This document shows, piece by piece, positions 26,446 to 34,708 of a stretch of 64,000 nucleotides of DNA (position 1 is the stretch's first letter; each line of letters begins with the position of its first letter). Below the pieces are notes generated by a model, which was given only the letters and a program-made list of their open reading frames with translations, was not told where the DNA came from and did not search any database. The stretch is from Acetatifactor aquisgranensis. Its GTDB lineage: Bacteria; Bacillota; Clostridia; Lachnospirales; Lachnospiraceae. The position numbers and the translations under genes were made by a program. The DNA lies in assembly GCF_943193215.1 (NCBI RefSeq), contig NZ_CALPDH010000017.1, positions 1 through 64,000 of the forward strand. The letters are read 5' to 3'.

Positions 26446-26575
26446 GATGTCCGTTCCTCGCTTCCGTAAATACTTGCGGGATAAAAGAGAAACCCGGATA
26501 CAGCCGCTTCGCCGTATCCGGGCTTTCGCCTTCGTCACGTAGAGATGCCAGACCAACAATGCGGTCAGTCAATAT
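26446..26575 (-). promoter_or_regulatory. Structured 5' leader of feoAB
   Basis: Between the promoter and the start codon lie about 130 transcribed bases. A GGC-GAAA-GCC hairpin (26530-26521) overlaps by two bases a nine-pair stem, CCCGGATAC (26522-26514) with GTATCCGGG (26501-26493). The second stem is followed by TTTCTCTTTT. This looks like a transcription attenuator or riboswitch expression platform. I could not match a known riboswitch class. Confidence 0.5.
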
Positions 26576-26582
26576 CGAAATA

Positions 26583-26612
26583 AATATACTGCATTACGAC
26601 AAGATTTGTCAA
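26583..26612 (-). promoter_or_regulatory. feoAB promoter
   Basis: TTGACA (26612-26607) and TATATT (26588-26583) on the minus strand with an 18-base spacer. The surrounding AT-rich sequence could hold an iron regulator site, but no clear palindrome was found. Confidence 0.8.
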
Positions 26613-26916
26613 GGGGAATCATTAAGATTCAATATCTGTTCTCTGCAAGCCGGACAAAGTACAGAAATATTTCGTAAAGGGAATCATGGCGGACGGGATT
26701 CTGTATACAGGGGAGCGATTATGATAGAGAGACAGAGGTGAAGGGCGGCGGAGACGGCCTGGGCCATGAGGCGGTAAAAATGGCGGGAAAAATGTCGAAA
26801 TCAAGTTGCAGAAATCCGCAGGAAAGAGTATAATCAAAATGCTTCACTAACTATATGCAGGACAGGGGAAAGTACGCGAACCCTTTTCCCCGGAGTCTGA
26901 CGAAAGAGGGATGAAC
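26613..26916 (+). other. Intergenic region upstream of pepC
   Basis: About 300 bases between the feoAB promoter and pepC. It must hold the pepC promoter, but I do not see a convincing -35/-10 pair. No gene is evident. Confidence 0.4.
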
Positions 26917-28263
26917 ATGAGCGAAAGTATCACAAAGGAACTGCTGGAGCAGTTCGAGAAAAACTGCAGCGCCGACGCGGCCTGCCAGGTGGCGAAGAAC
27001 GCCGTCGTGGAGAATGGCCTGAAAGCATCGGCGAAGAACGGGGAGGCGCAGCGCACCTCGCGCCACAGCTTTTCAGTCAATCTGAAGCAGGGCGCTATCA
27101 CCAACCAGAAGCAGAGCGGCCGCTGCTGGATGTTCGCGGCGCTGAACACATTCCGGTTCGAGGTCATCAAGAAGCTGAATCTGGAGAATTTTGAGATTTC
27201 CCAGAGCTATATGTTCTTCTATGACAAGCTGGAGAAAGCGAATTTCTTCCTGGAGAGCATTCTGGACACACTGGATGAGCCTACGGGAAGCCGTCTGATC
27301 GCATGGCTTCTGTCTGCGCCCATGAATGATGGCGGACAGTGGGATATGCTCTGCAGCCTGGTGGACAAGTACGGCGTGGTCCCCAAGTACGCCATGCCTG
27401 AGTCCAAGGCTTCCTCTGCTTCCGGGGAGATGGACTGGGTGCTGACCGTGAAGCTGCGTGAGGATGCCTGCCGTCTGCGCAAGGCTTACGCAGATGGGGC
27501 AAAGCGCGAGGAGCTGGCCAGCCGGAAGGAAGAGATGCTGGGCGAGATTTACAGGATTCTGTGCATCTGCCTGGGAGAGCCTCCCAAGACTTTCGATTTC
27601 GAGGTGGAGGACAAGGACGGCAAGTTCATCAGAGAGTGCGGCCTGACGCCGAAAGCATTCTTTGAGAAATACGTGGGACTGAACCTGAATGACTACATAA
27701 GTTTAATCAATGCGCCCACAGCGGACAAGCCTTATCACAGAAGCTACAGCGTGAAGTTCCTGGGCAATGTGAAAGAGGGCCGTCAGGTGCGCTATCTGAA
27801 TCTGGAGATTGAGGAGCTCAAGAAAGCGGCCATCGCCCAGATGAAAGACGGGTCTCCCGTATGGTTCGGCTGTGATGTAGGGAAGTGCTCCACAAGGGAC
27901 GGCGGCGTCATGGACACCAATGTCTACAAGCTGGAGGAGCTGCTGGGCATGAAGTTCGGCATGGACAAGGCCGAGCGGCTGGACTACGGCGAGAGCCTGA
28001 TGACCCACGCCATGGTGTTCCAGGGCGTGAACCTGGACGAGAGCGGCAAGCCCAACCGCTGGCGGGTGGAGAACAGCTGGGGCGAAGAGCCCGGTGAGAA
28101 AGGCTACTATGTCATGAGCGACGACTGGTTCGATGAGTACATGTACCAGATTGTGGTGAACAAGAAGTATCTTTCAGAGGAACTGGTGAAAGAGTACGAG
28201 TCGGAGCCGATTTTGCTGGAGCCCTGGGATCCCATGGGATCGCTGGCTGTGGTGAGAGGCTAG
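26917..28263 (+). CDS. pepC: Aminopeptidase C (bleomycin hydrolase family)
   Basis: The 448-residue protein is a peptidase family C1B aminopeptidase, a cytosolic cysteine peptidase that trims N-terminal residues from peptides. Catalytic residues are visible: Cys70 in QSGRCWMFAALN, His364 in LMTHAMVFQGV and Asn386 in WRVENSWGE. The length is normal for PepC. ATG 26917 has AGAGGG six bases upstream; ATG 26911 is directly against it. A strong terminator follows 60 bases after the stop. The gene is monocistronic. Confidence 0.95.
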   Translation: MSESITKELLEQFEKNCSADAACQVAKNAVVENGLKASAKNGEAQRTSRHSFSVNLKQGAITNQKQSGRCWMFAALNTFRFEVIKKLNLENFEISQSYMFFYDKLEKANFFLESILDTLDEPTGSRLIAWLLSAPMNDGGQWDMLCSLVDKYGVVPKYAMPESKASSASGEMDWVLTVKLREDACRLRKAYADGAKREELASRKEEMLGEIYRILCICLGEPPKTFDFEVEDKDGKFIRECGLTPKAFFEKYVGLNLNDYISLINAPTADKPYHRSYSVKFLGNVKEGRQVRYLNLEIEELKKAAIAQMKDGSPVWFGCDVGKCSTRDGGVMDTNVYKLEELLGMKFGMDKAERLDYGESLMTHAMVFQGVNLDESGKPNRWRVENSWGEEPGEKGYYVMSDDWFDEYMYQIVVNKKYLSEELVKEYESEPILLEPWDPMGSLAVVRG

Positions 28264-28320
28264 ACTTCATCTGTAGCTGCATGGGAGACACATAATCGGT
28301 TCCTTGGCAGGAACCGGAGG

Positions 28321-28350
28321 AAAGGGACTGCGGTAATGCAGTCCCTTTTT
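28321..28350 (+). terminator. Intrinsic terminator of pepC
   Basis: AAAGGGACTGC (28321-28331) pairs perfectly with GCAGTCCCTTT (28338-28348) around a six-base loop, and the T-run ends at 28350. Confidence 0.9.
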
Positions 28351-28371
28351 CTGGCCTTACGGGAGTATTTC

Positions 28372-28527
28372 ATGGATAAAAATTGCTGGCTGTTGCAGAT
28401 CAAGGACAGGCAGTATGCCTCATGGATTCAGGACTATATGGGGGAGATTCTCCCCATAGGAATCAATTTCGACAGGAAGAGCAAGGAGCATACCTGTGTC
28501 ATTGAGGCCTGGGGGAAGAGGACCTGA
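28372..28527 (+). pseudogene. Short fragment, possibly a nuclease-family C-terminus
   Basis: A 51-codon frame begins MDKNCWLLQIKDRQYASWIQ and continues DYMGEILPIGINFDRKSKEH then TCVIE. The ILPIGINFDRKTKEHTC-like ending resembles the C-terminus of AAA-ATPase or PD-(D/E)XK proteins common in Lachnospiraceae. There is no ribosome binding site, and the pepC terminator lies directly upstream. It is most likely a relic. Confidence 0.45.
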
Positions 28528-28588
28528 AAAACTCGCGGGACGGCCCTTAGACGGGGAATCTCTGCCTGCGGCAGAACGGGAACCCCGC

Positions 28589-28948
28589 CTAGCGCACCGT
28601 GGCCCCGAACGGCATCAGCGCCAGCTTTGCAATCTTGAAGCACTGCAGCCCGAACGGAATGCCGATAATCGTGCAGCACAGCAGGATGCCGTTTATGGCG
28701 GCGGCCAGGGCCAGCGGAATCCCGCTTATGATGATCCACAGGATGTTGGCCAGGAGGGACATGGCCCCGCCCCCGTATTCAATTTCCTTTCCAAAGGGAA
28801 AGAATGCCAGGGAAGCGAACTTGAAGCACTGTGTCCCGATGGGGATGCCGATGACGGTGACGCACCACAGAATGCCCGCAAGCGTCCAGCCCAGCCCCTG
28901 CCATAATCCTCCGCAGAGGAACCAAATCAGATTACCTAAACAGCCCAT
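28589..28948 (-). CDS. YccF-family inner membrane protein
   Basis: The 119-residue protein consists of two repeated units, each with a membrane helix and the signature CVTVIGIPIGTQCFKFASLA or CTIIGIPFGLQCFKIAKLAL. A basic or polar segment closes each unit. This internal duplication defines the YccF domain. It is a membrane protein of unknown role. The first codon is preceded by GGAGGTAAT. Confidence 0.9.
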   Translation of the reverse strand: MGCLGNLIWFLCGGLWQGLGWTLAGILWCVTVIGIPIGTQCFKFASLAFFPFGKEIEYGGGAMSLLANILWIIISGIPLALAAAINGILLCCTIIGIPFGLQCFKIAKLALMPFGATVR

Positions 28949-29036
28949 ATATTACCTCCGTAAGTGTGCCACAGCATGAATGAAGATTCAGGGTGTCCGT
29001 CATGCCGCACGGACAGAGCCTTTCATATGATATGTA

Positions 29037-30377
29037 TTATATGCAGTCCGCTCCGTCCGGTTCCGGGCCGCCAGCCGTCCGCACCGTAATCCCATTGACC
29101 ACGACTCCGCCGTCCAGCGCGATTACCAGGCATTCCCTGCCGTCTACCTGCTTGGTCTCGATCAGGTTCGTGCGGTCCGGCTTGACCTTGATGACCACAT
29201 CAGGGGTCTTTACCTCAAAGGAGCGGGTCTCCATGATATTGTTCATGAGCAGGGAAGTGCTCTCCCCGGCGGTCTCGTCATAGTGTTTGTCGAACTCGGT
29301 GAGCTTCTCGTCCGCCACGCCGCTGTCCGCCAGGATGGTCCTGACCTGGGTCTTGTCCAGGGTCACGGGCTCCGGGGCCTCCTTGTTCTCCTGGGCCAGC
29401 TCCGTGAAGCGCTCATGGATGTCCTTTACCATCTCGATGCTGCAGTCCTCCCCCAGGGTATCTTCAATCAGGGTCTGGAAGGTCTCTTTCTGGTCGCCTG
29501 CGGACAGGGGCAGGGGGCAGCCGAAGAGCCGGTCCACGAAGCCTTCCTGGAGCTCATCCGGATTCTTGGAATAGTAGAGCAGGCTGTGGATGTCCGCCCC
29601 TCTGTCATTAAAAGCGGGGAAGAGGAAGCCTCTGTCCGGCAGGGACACCACCCAGTCCCTGACCCGGTTCTGGAAAGCGTTCTCCTCGGGATTGTAGCTC
29701 AGCCCCGGTTTGGACAGCTCCACAGGGCAGATGCAGGAGAGTATGTACTCATAGATTTCATCAGAGGCATCCTCCATCTCCATACCATCGGAGGCCCTGC
29801 CGGGCACGTCGTAGACATCGTGCACCAACAGAATCAGGTAATTGCCTACGAATTCGTAGTTCTCTATGATGCGGTCGAAATATTCCTCCAACAGGGCTTC
29901 GTCCTTTAGCTTGCTCTCCCGGAGCTTCAGGAGAAGGCCGTGAGCATTCAGGGCATCTGTGGCAGGGCTTTTTTCTGTAGCGGTCCCCGGGGAAGGCATT
30001 CCATCGATTCCTGAAACGCCTTCGTCTGTTAGGACATTCCTGCCTGCCGCCGCGTCATCTAAAGCCATATCCCTGGGAACTGCTTCCGATGCACCGATAG
30101 AAGAGGGGCTGTCTCCATCCGCCGCCGGGCTTTCGATCCACTCACCGGAAAGCGGGAACTCCAGGTTCAGCAGGTTCTTGCCCAAAGTGCCCGAGAGGGC
30201 CTTCCGCAGAATCTCGAAATATTTGAACATCTCCTCCTCCGGCAACGCCAGGAAGGCCTGCCCGAAGAGGGCTTTCTTATTCTTCTCCCCGTCCACGTAG
30301 CAGCCGCAGATGCGGGTGATGGAGCAGTTCTTGGGGGTGAGGAGCTTTTTGATCTCCGATATATCCTGTTTCGTCAT
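29037..30377 (-). CDS. DUF4317 domain-containing protein
   Basis: The 446-residue protein opens with MTKQDISEIKKLLTPKNCSI and a nearby CGCYVDGEKNKK block, the signature of the clostridial DUF4317 family. The start at 30377 follows GGGAGG; the frame is open to 30434. A Pro/Ser/Ala-rich segment around residues 100-150 is probably a variable insert, absent or short in many family members as I remember them. The role is unknown; the family is common in gut clostridia. No membrane segment is seen, so it is cytosolic. Confidence 0.88.
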   Translation of the reverse strand: MTKQDISEIKKLLTPKNCSITRICGCYVDGEKNKKALFGQAFLALPEEEMFKYFEILRKALSGTLGKNLLNLEFPLSGEWIESPAADGDSPSSIGASEAVPRDMALDDAAAGRNVLTDEGVSGIDGMPSPGTATEKSPATDALNAHGLLLKLRESKLKDEALLEEYFDRIIENYEFVGNYLILLVHDVYDVPGRASDGMEMEDASDEIYEYILSCICPVELSKPGLSYNPEENAFQNRVRDWVVSLPDRGFLFPAFNDRGADIHSLLYYSKNPDELQEGFVDRLFGCPLPLSAGDQKETFQTLIEDTLGEDCSIEMVKDIHERFTELAQENKEAPEPVTLDKTQVRTILADSGVADEKLTEFDKHYDETAGESTSLLMNNIMETRSFEVKTPDVVIKVKPDRTNLIETKQVDGRECLVIALDGGVVVNGITVRTAGGPEPDGADCI

Positions 30378-30434
30378 GTCTGTACCTCCCGCGCGCTTTG
30401 GCGCGCATTGTCCGCGTTCGCGGCTGTGAGTCAA

Positions 30435-30607
30435 GTATATACCAAATTTTTGGAATGGGCAAGTGTCAGGATGAACTTTGAATATTTGGTTGAACTAGCC
30501 GCGCCGGTATGTTAGAATGAGTCTCAGAAAGCTGCAGAAAATCGTCAGGTGGACAGGTCTGTGTAAACCTGCCCGCCCGGCCGAGGCGTTTCGGCAGGAC
30601 GCTGAAT
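30435..30607. other. Intergenic, no gene seen
   Basis: The start of a 700-base gene-poor stretch that separates DUF4317 from the TPR lipoprotein gene. It probably holds the DUF4317 promoter on the minus strand. The remaining parts of the stretch are the two relics annotated next. Confidence 0.4.
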
Positions 30608-30769
30608 ATGAGCCTGCGGAAATGTTTCTTCGAGCCAGGGTGCGGCAGTTGTCGTTTTGACGGCTTGGAAATCTACAGGGAAAGGGAACACTGCGGCAAA
30701 TATACAGGAAGGTTTCCGGCGATATCCATCAGCCTGAAGGATGTGGGAGACACATTAATCAGGCCATAA
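30608..30769 (+). pseudogene. Fragment of an AAA-ATPase/PD-(D/E)XK protein
   Basis: The 53-codon frame reads MSLRKCFFEPGCGSCRFDGL then EIYREREHCGKYTGRFPAIS and ISLKDV. This matches the segment after the Walker A region in the AAA-ATPase-like (DUF1703-linked) family, where NMSMLKxFFE...LFDGL...YPVISISLKDV is typical. The ATP-binding loop and all downstream parts are missing. It is a relic of a gene that exists in many copies in these genomes. Confidence 0.65.
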
Positions 30770-30907
30770 TCAGGGTCGGTGTGGCAAAAAATCTTGTGTT
30801 ACTATGGAAAAGGAGTTCCTGCGAGCCCTGGGCGGGAGCAGGCCGAATACGCAAAAGACAGGTATCTGCCGTGGATGACAGATGTCCGGGAAAGGTGTAA
30901 ATATGAT

Positions 30908-31150
30908 ATGAAAAAGGACAGGAAGAATTTTGACGGAAAGGGATTCATCGCGGAATTCAGGAAATTCATCATGAGAGGCAATGTGCTGGATATGGCAGTG
31001 GGCGTAATCGCGGGAGGCACGGATTTCAGCTACCTGACAGTGACGCTGGGCAGCGGGGAGAATGCACCTGTACTGAATTGCGGTAATTTTATTACGGCGG
31101 TCAGATGTCCCCACTGTACTTCACACCTGGAGGATGAACATGCGGCGTAA
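30908..31150 (+). pseudogene. mscL: mscL relic with internal deletion
   Basis: The 80-codon frame starts with the N-terminus of the large mechanosensitive channel: GFIAEFRKFIMRGNVLDMAV then GVIAGG. The next residues TDFSYLTVTLGSGE belong to the periplasmic loop about 25-30 residues further on in intact MscL. Most of the first membrane helix is therefore deleted. After NCGNFI the sequence leaves the family, so the second helix is lost too. GGAAAGGTG lies upstream. The product cannot form a channel. No intact mscL lies in this window. Confidence 0.8.
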
Positions 31151-32195
31151 GAATATTGGAAAAAGATATGCATGCCTCGGAGTGATGGCGGCGATCGCGG
31201 TGGTTCTTGGTGGCTGCGGCGGTGGCGGGGAGCGGATTCAGAGCGCCATGCAGATGATTGGAGAGCTGAATTACGAGGGCGCCCTGGAGCAGCTGAGTCT
31301 GGCGGAGGAGAATGGGGAGAATGTCCGCCTGATCCACAGGGCCAGGGGAATCGCCTATATGGGGCTCACGGATTATGAACAGGCTGCCGCCTGCTTCGAG
31401 GAGGCGCTTGCGGGGAGCAACGGGCTGGTGCAGAACGTGGATTTTGATTTGAATTTCTATCTGGCAGCCGCTTATACAAAAAGCGAGAGATACGGCGAGG
31501 CGGAAGACATTTACGATGCGATTCTTTCCCTGCGCTCCGGCAATGAGGATGCCTATTTCCTGCGGGGCAATGTGCGGCTGGCGCAGGGGAACTACGAGGG
31601 TGCGAAACAGGACTTCGATAAAGTCGTTGCCATGGACGCGAAGAATTACGACAGGCTGATAGAGATTTATCAGGTGCTGGATTACTACAGCCATGGGGAG
31701 GCCGGCAGGGAATATCTGCAGGCGGCGCTGGAAGCCGGAGACAAGAATATGGACAAGTACGCCAGCGGGCGGATCTACTATTATCTGGGAGAGTACCAGA
31801 GCGCATATCTCGCTTTGGAAGAAGCCAGAGAGAGCGGAGGCGTGGAGAGCTATCTGTATCTGGGCAAATCCTATGAGGCTACCGGGGATTACAATTATGC
31901 CGCAAGCGTCTACAACAGCTATCTGGAGAAATACGAGGGCAATGCGGAGATTTATAACCAGCTGGGGCTCTGTGAGATGGCGAAAGGGGAGTACAGGAAT
32001 GCCCTGGATGCCTTTCAGGCGGGCATGCAGCTGCAGAACGTGACCATGATGCAGACCCTGTCCTTTAATGAAATCGTGGCCTATGAGTATCTGGGGGATT
32101 ACCGCCAGGCCGGCATATTGATGGAGAATTATCTGAAGAACTATCCTGACGACGCGCAGGCCAGACGAGAGTACGAATTCCTGTCCAGCAGATGA
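31140..32195 (+). CDS. TPR-repeat lipoprotein
   Basis: The 351-residue protein has a type II signal peptide (basic RRKNIGKRY, hydrophobic core, lipobox VLGGC). About eight tetratricopeptide repeats follow, recognisable from segments such as GIAYMGLTDYEQAAACFEEA and LRGNVRLAQGNYEGAKQDFD. It is presumably a surface-anchored scaffold for protein complexes. ATG 31140 is preferred because GGAGG is six bases upstream, while ATG 31134 abuts it. It overlaps the tail of the mscL relic and is followed by a terminator. Confidence 0.88.
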   Translation: MRRKNIGKRYACLGVMAAIAVVLGGCGGGGERIQSAMQMIGELNYEGALEQLSLAEENGENVRLIHRARGIAYMGLTDYEQAAACFEEALAGSNGLVQNVDFDLNFYLAAAYTKSERYGEAEDIYDAILSLRSGNEDAYFLRGNVRLAQGNYEGAKQDFDKVVAMDAKNYDRLIEIYQVLDYYSHGEAGREYLQAALEAGDKNMDKYASGRIYYYLGEYQSAYLALEEARESGGVESYLYLGKSYEATGDYNYAASVYNSYLEKYEGNAEIYNQLGLCEMAKGEYRNALDAFQAGMQLQNVTMMQTLSFNEIVAYEYLGDYRQAGILMENYLKNYPDDAQARREYEFLSSR

Positions 32196-32270
32196 CAAAG
32201 CGTGCCTTGCCAAAAACAGGCAGAGCTCCAAAGCGGGCATTCTTCCGGTTTGCGGCAAGTTAAAAAAGAA

Positions 32271-32295
32271 CCGGGCGATGAGCCCGGCTCTTTTT
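32271..32295 (+). terminator. Intrinsic terminator of TPR lipoprotein gene
   Basis: CCGGGC (32271-32276) and GCCCGG (32282-32287) with flanking AGA/TCT pairing, followed by TTTTT. It may also serve the converging cold-shock gene. Confidence 0.85.
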
Positions 32296-32352
32296 GGAGG
32301 GGGATTCCTTCCGGAGGAACCTCCGCCCTGTTATCTGGTTCGGCAGGAGCGA

Positions 32353-32568
32353 TTAGCCTACTACGGTTACGTTAGTAGCGCGAATCTTGCTGCTGTTCTG
32401 AGGATCGCACTCAGTGTCGAAAGTAACCTTCTGGTTTTCCTCCAGAGACTTGAATCCGTCAGCGTTGATAGCGGAGAAATGTACGAATACTTCCTCGCCG
32501 GTTGCATCGTTTGTGATGAAACCATAACCCTTCTGTGCATTGAACCATTTAACTGTACCGTTGTTCAT
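32353..32568 (-). CDS. csp: Cold-shock protein
   Basis: The 71-residue protein is a CspA-family OB-fold RNA chaperone. RNP1 is KGYGFIT and RNP2 is VFVHFSAI, preceded by the MNNGTVKWFNAQ start. It binds single-stranded RNA or DNA and melts RNA structure, above all after cold stress. AGGAGG sits upstream of the ATG. A leader of about 139 bases with an unusual AT-only hairpin and a strong promoter lies upstream, so regulation at the RNA level is likely. Confidence 0.97.
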   Translation of the reverse strand: MNNGTVKWFNAQKGYGFITNDATGEEVFVHFSAINADGFKSLEENQKVTFDTECDPQNSSKIRATNVTVVG

Positions 32569-32626
32569 TGTGGTACCTCCTTTAAGTAATAAAAAATTTG
32601 TGATTCTTAAACGTCGGGCAAAAAAA

Positions 32627-32681
32627 TCACATATTTTTGTAAACCATCATCAAAGTAATAGTGACTTACAAAAATATGTGA
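32627..32681 (-). promoter_or_regulatory. AT-rich perfect hairpin in the csp leader
   Basis: TCACATATTTTTGTAA pairs perfectly over 16 bases with TTACAAAAATATGTGA (32627-32642 and 32666-32681), with a 23-base loop. On the transcribed strand it is followed by TTTTTTT. It resembles a terminator, yet it sits between promoter and gene, so it may work as a temperature-dependent attenuator. Confidence 0.75.
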
Positions 32682-32713
32682 GTTCCATGACTTTCATTTA
32701 GAATACGACTATG

Positions 32714-32742
32714 AGTATAGCTTGCTTTTCCCAAAATGTCAA
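32714..32742 (-). promoter_or_regulatory. csp promoter
   Basis: TTGACA (32742-32737) and TATACT (32719-32714) on the minus strand with a 17-base spacer. Near-consensus. Confidence 0.88.
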
Positions 32743-32824
32743 TAACTTTTTTTAAGATAGAATAACTTTTTTTTATATAGGGAAAACTTGGTATCATACT
32801 GAATATAGAAAGGACTGGTTCAAA

Positions 32825-33496
32825 ATGATGATGTTGGGTGTGATGTGGATGATGACTGCGGTGGTGGTGGGCTTCATGCTGGGCAGGGTCTCCATGTACG
32901 GGCAGGATCTGGCCCCGGATGAGCAGGGAGAAATGGAAGAGGGCCGTTCCATGGAAGAGGATACACAGACAAGAGCGGGGAGGGGCTTTCCCTGGAGTAA
33001 AAAGGGGCATCACGAGGTGGAAAAGGTGCACTGGTCTGTGGGAAGCCCTGTGTCCGGTTTTGCGGAGGTGCGGGAGGACGGTGAGCGGTCAGTGGTAGTG
33101 ATCGATCCCAATTGCGATTGTGTGTATGCGCCTGCCAACGGAAAGATTACCAGGCTTTTTCCCATGGGAAACGCTTTCCGGCTGGTGACGGAGTTCGGGG
33201 CGGAGCTGTATGTCCAGGTGGGAGACGGGGACGATGAACTGATGGGAGAATACTATCGGCCCAGAATCATGCAGAATGAAATCGTAGGGAAAGGGAAGCT
33301 GTTGATAGAGTTTGACAAAAAAAGGCTGGAGATGGCAGGGGCTTCCTGCCGGGTGAGCGTCTGCGTGGAGGGCTGCCGGTATGGGGGAAATGTGAAAGAG
33401 ACCGCAGGAGAGCAGGTCAGGATTGGGGAAGAGATTTTCCGGATCCAGGGAGAAGCCGGACAGGAGATTCCGATTCGGGACAGGGCGTTTGGATGA
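32825..33496 (+). CDS. Membrane-anchored EIIA(Glc)-like protein lacking the phospho-His
   Basis: The 223-residue protein has an N-terminal membrane helix (MLGVMWMMTAVVVGFMLGR), an acidic linker, then a domain resembling the PTS EIIA-Glc fold: VYAPANGKITRLFPMGNAFR, then LVTEFGAELYVQVG. In true EIIA proteins the last strand carries a catalytic His (HIGLDTV-type). Here the matching place reads YVQVGDGD, with Gln and no His. Phosphotransfer is therefore unlikely, and the domain may be a structural or regulatory derivative. It is followed 105 bases later by an SGNH hydrolase gene. The fold assignment is by eye and moderately sure. Confidence 0.7.
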   Translation: MMMLGVMWMMTAVVVGFMLGRVSMYGQDLAPDEQGEMEEGRSMEEDTQTRAGRGFPWSKKGHHEVEKVHWSVGSPVSGFAEVREDGERSVVVIDPNCDCVYAPANGKITRLFPMGNAFRLVTEFGAELYVQVGDGDDELMGEYYRPRIMQNEIVGKGKLLIEFDKKRLEMAGASCRVSVCVEGCRYGGNVKETAGEQVRIGEEIFRIQGEAGQEIPIRDRAFG

Positions 33497-33601
33497 GGAG
33501 CTGAAAAACAGCAGGAATATATGGTTGGCACGGGGGGAGGAGGGATGGTACAATAGAATCAAAGAACAAGGTGAAATACGGACAAAGGAGGAGTTGGCGT
33601 C

Positions 33602-34654
33602 ATGGGATGGCAGGAAGAGCGTATGGTTCCGATTTGGACCGGGAATACGGTGTATGAGGAATCGGCGATGTTTATCGGGGGAGCAGACGGCGGGATAAGG
33701 CCCGCGCCGTTAATCTATCGGGCGGATAAGGTCCTCGGGGTCTCCGCTGCGGACAGGAAGACGGTTTACCGGGAAGGAGAAGACTATATTCTGGAGGATG
33801 GCATGCTGGTCCGGCTGCCGGATTCAAAGATTCCTGTGTGGAATTATGAGGAGTTCTATCTGGAGCAGCCCGCGGCTTTTACAATCAGCAGCAGGACAGA
33901 GCAGGGGAAGTTCATCCGGTTCGACACCGCGGATGCATATGCTGCCCGTCAGGTGCTGGTGACTTATGCCCATCAGGACAGGTGGTGCGGAGTGGTGCCT
34001 GCGTATCAGGGGGAGATCCTGCGCAGGACCGCGGATTTTCTGCGGAACCGTCAGCCTGTGAAGATAGTGTATTATGGGGACAGCATCACAGCGGGGTGTG
34101 ACGCCAGCAGCATGTGGAACATAGAGCCTTTCGCGCCGCAGCTGTCGGAACTGGTGACGATGGAGCTGAAAACCCGCTGGGGGTATGAGGAGATTGAAGA
34201 AGTGAACACCGCGGTAGGCGGAACCGACAGCGCCTGGGGCCTGACGGAAATTGAAGAGCGGGTGTGCGCCCACAGGCCGGACCTGGTGGTGCTGGGCTTT
34301 GGCATGAATGACGGAGGAGGCGTCAATCCCCGCAGGTATGAGGCAAATGTGCGGGAGATGATACGGAAAGTGCGTAAGGCGATGCCCGAGGCGGAATTTC
34401 TGCTGATAGCCACCATGCTGCCGAACCCGGACGGGACAGGCTGGACCTGTTTCCAGCCCATGTACCAATGGAACCTGAAAAAAATCGCGGCCCAGACACC
34501 GGGCGTGGCGGTGGCCCCGATGACGGATGTGAGCGAATATATTCTGTCCCAGAAGGACTTTGAGCATGTAACGGGGAACGGAATCAATCATCCCAATGAT
34601 TTCCTGGTGAGGGTTTATGCCCAGGTGCTGGCGGCGTCGCTGGTGGCAGGCTGA
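33602..34654 (+). CDS. SGNH/GDSL hydrolase
   Basis: The 350-residue protein has an N-terminal beta-rich domain and a SGNH core: block I VYYGDSITAGCD with nucleophile Ser near residue 165, block II NTAVGGTDS, block III GFGMND and block V GNGINHPNDF with His. The usual Asp three residues before the block V His is replaced by Gly in this alignment, so the catalytic Asp may be supplied otherwise. AAAGGAGG precedes ATG 33602. It likely de-esterifies sugars. It is the second SGNH gene in this window, after 15216, and the two are only distantly alike. Confidence 0.85.
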   Translation: MGWQEERMVPIWTGNTVYEESAMFIGGADGGIRPAPLIYRADKVLGVSAADRKTVYREGEDYILEDGMLVRLPDSKIPVWNYEEFYLEQPAAFTISSRTEQGKFIRFDTADAYAARQVLVTYAHQDRWCGVVPAYQGEILRRTADFLRNRQPVKIVYYGDSITAGCDASSMWNIEPFAPQLSELVTMELKTRWGYEEIEEVNTAVGGTDSAWGLTEIEERVCAHRPDLVVLGFGMNDGGGVNPRRYEANVREMIRKVRKAMPEAEFLLIATMLPNPDGTGWTCFQPMYQWNLKKIAAQTPGVAVAPMTDVSEYILSQKDFEHVTGNGINHPNDFLVRVYAQVLAASLVAG

Positions 34655-34679
34655 GAAAAGGAGGTTCATAAAAAAACAC

Positions 34680-34708
34680 TTGACAAATACCCCGTGGGGG
34701 TATATCCT
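34680..34708 (+). promoter_or_regulatory. csoR-copA promoter
   Basis: TTGACA (34680-34685) and TATCCT (34703-34708), spacer 17 bases. The spacer is filled by the first CsoR-type palindrome, so repressor binding would block RNA polymerase. Confidence 0.75.

Noticed and set aside
26446..26575. NiCo, Mn or Mg riboswitch in the feoAB leader
   Set aside because: The conserved single-stranded motifs of these classes were not found; only the general attenuator shape is visible.
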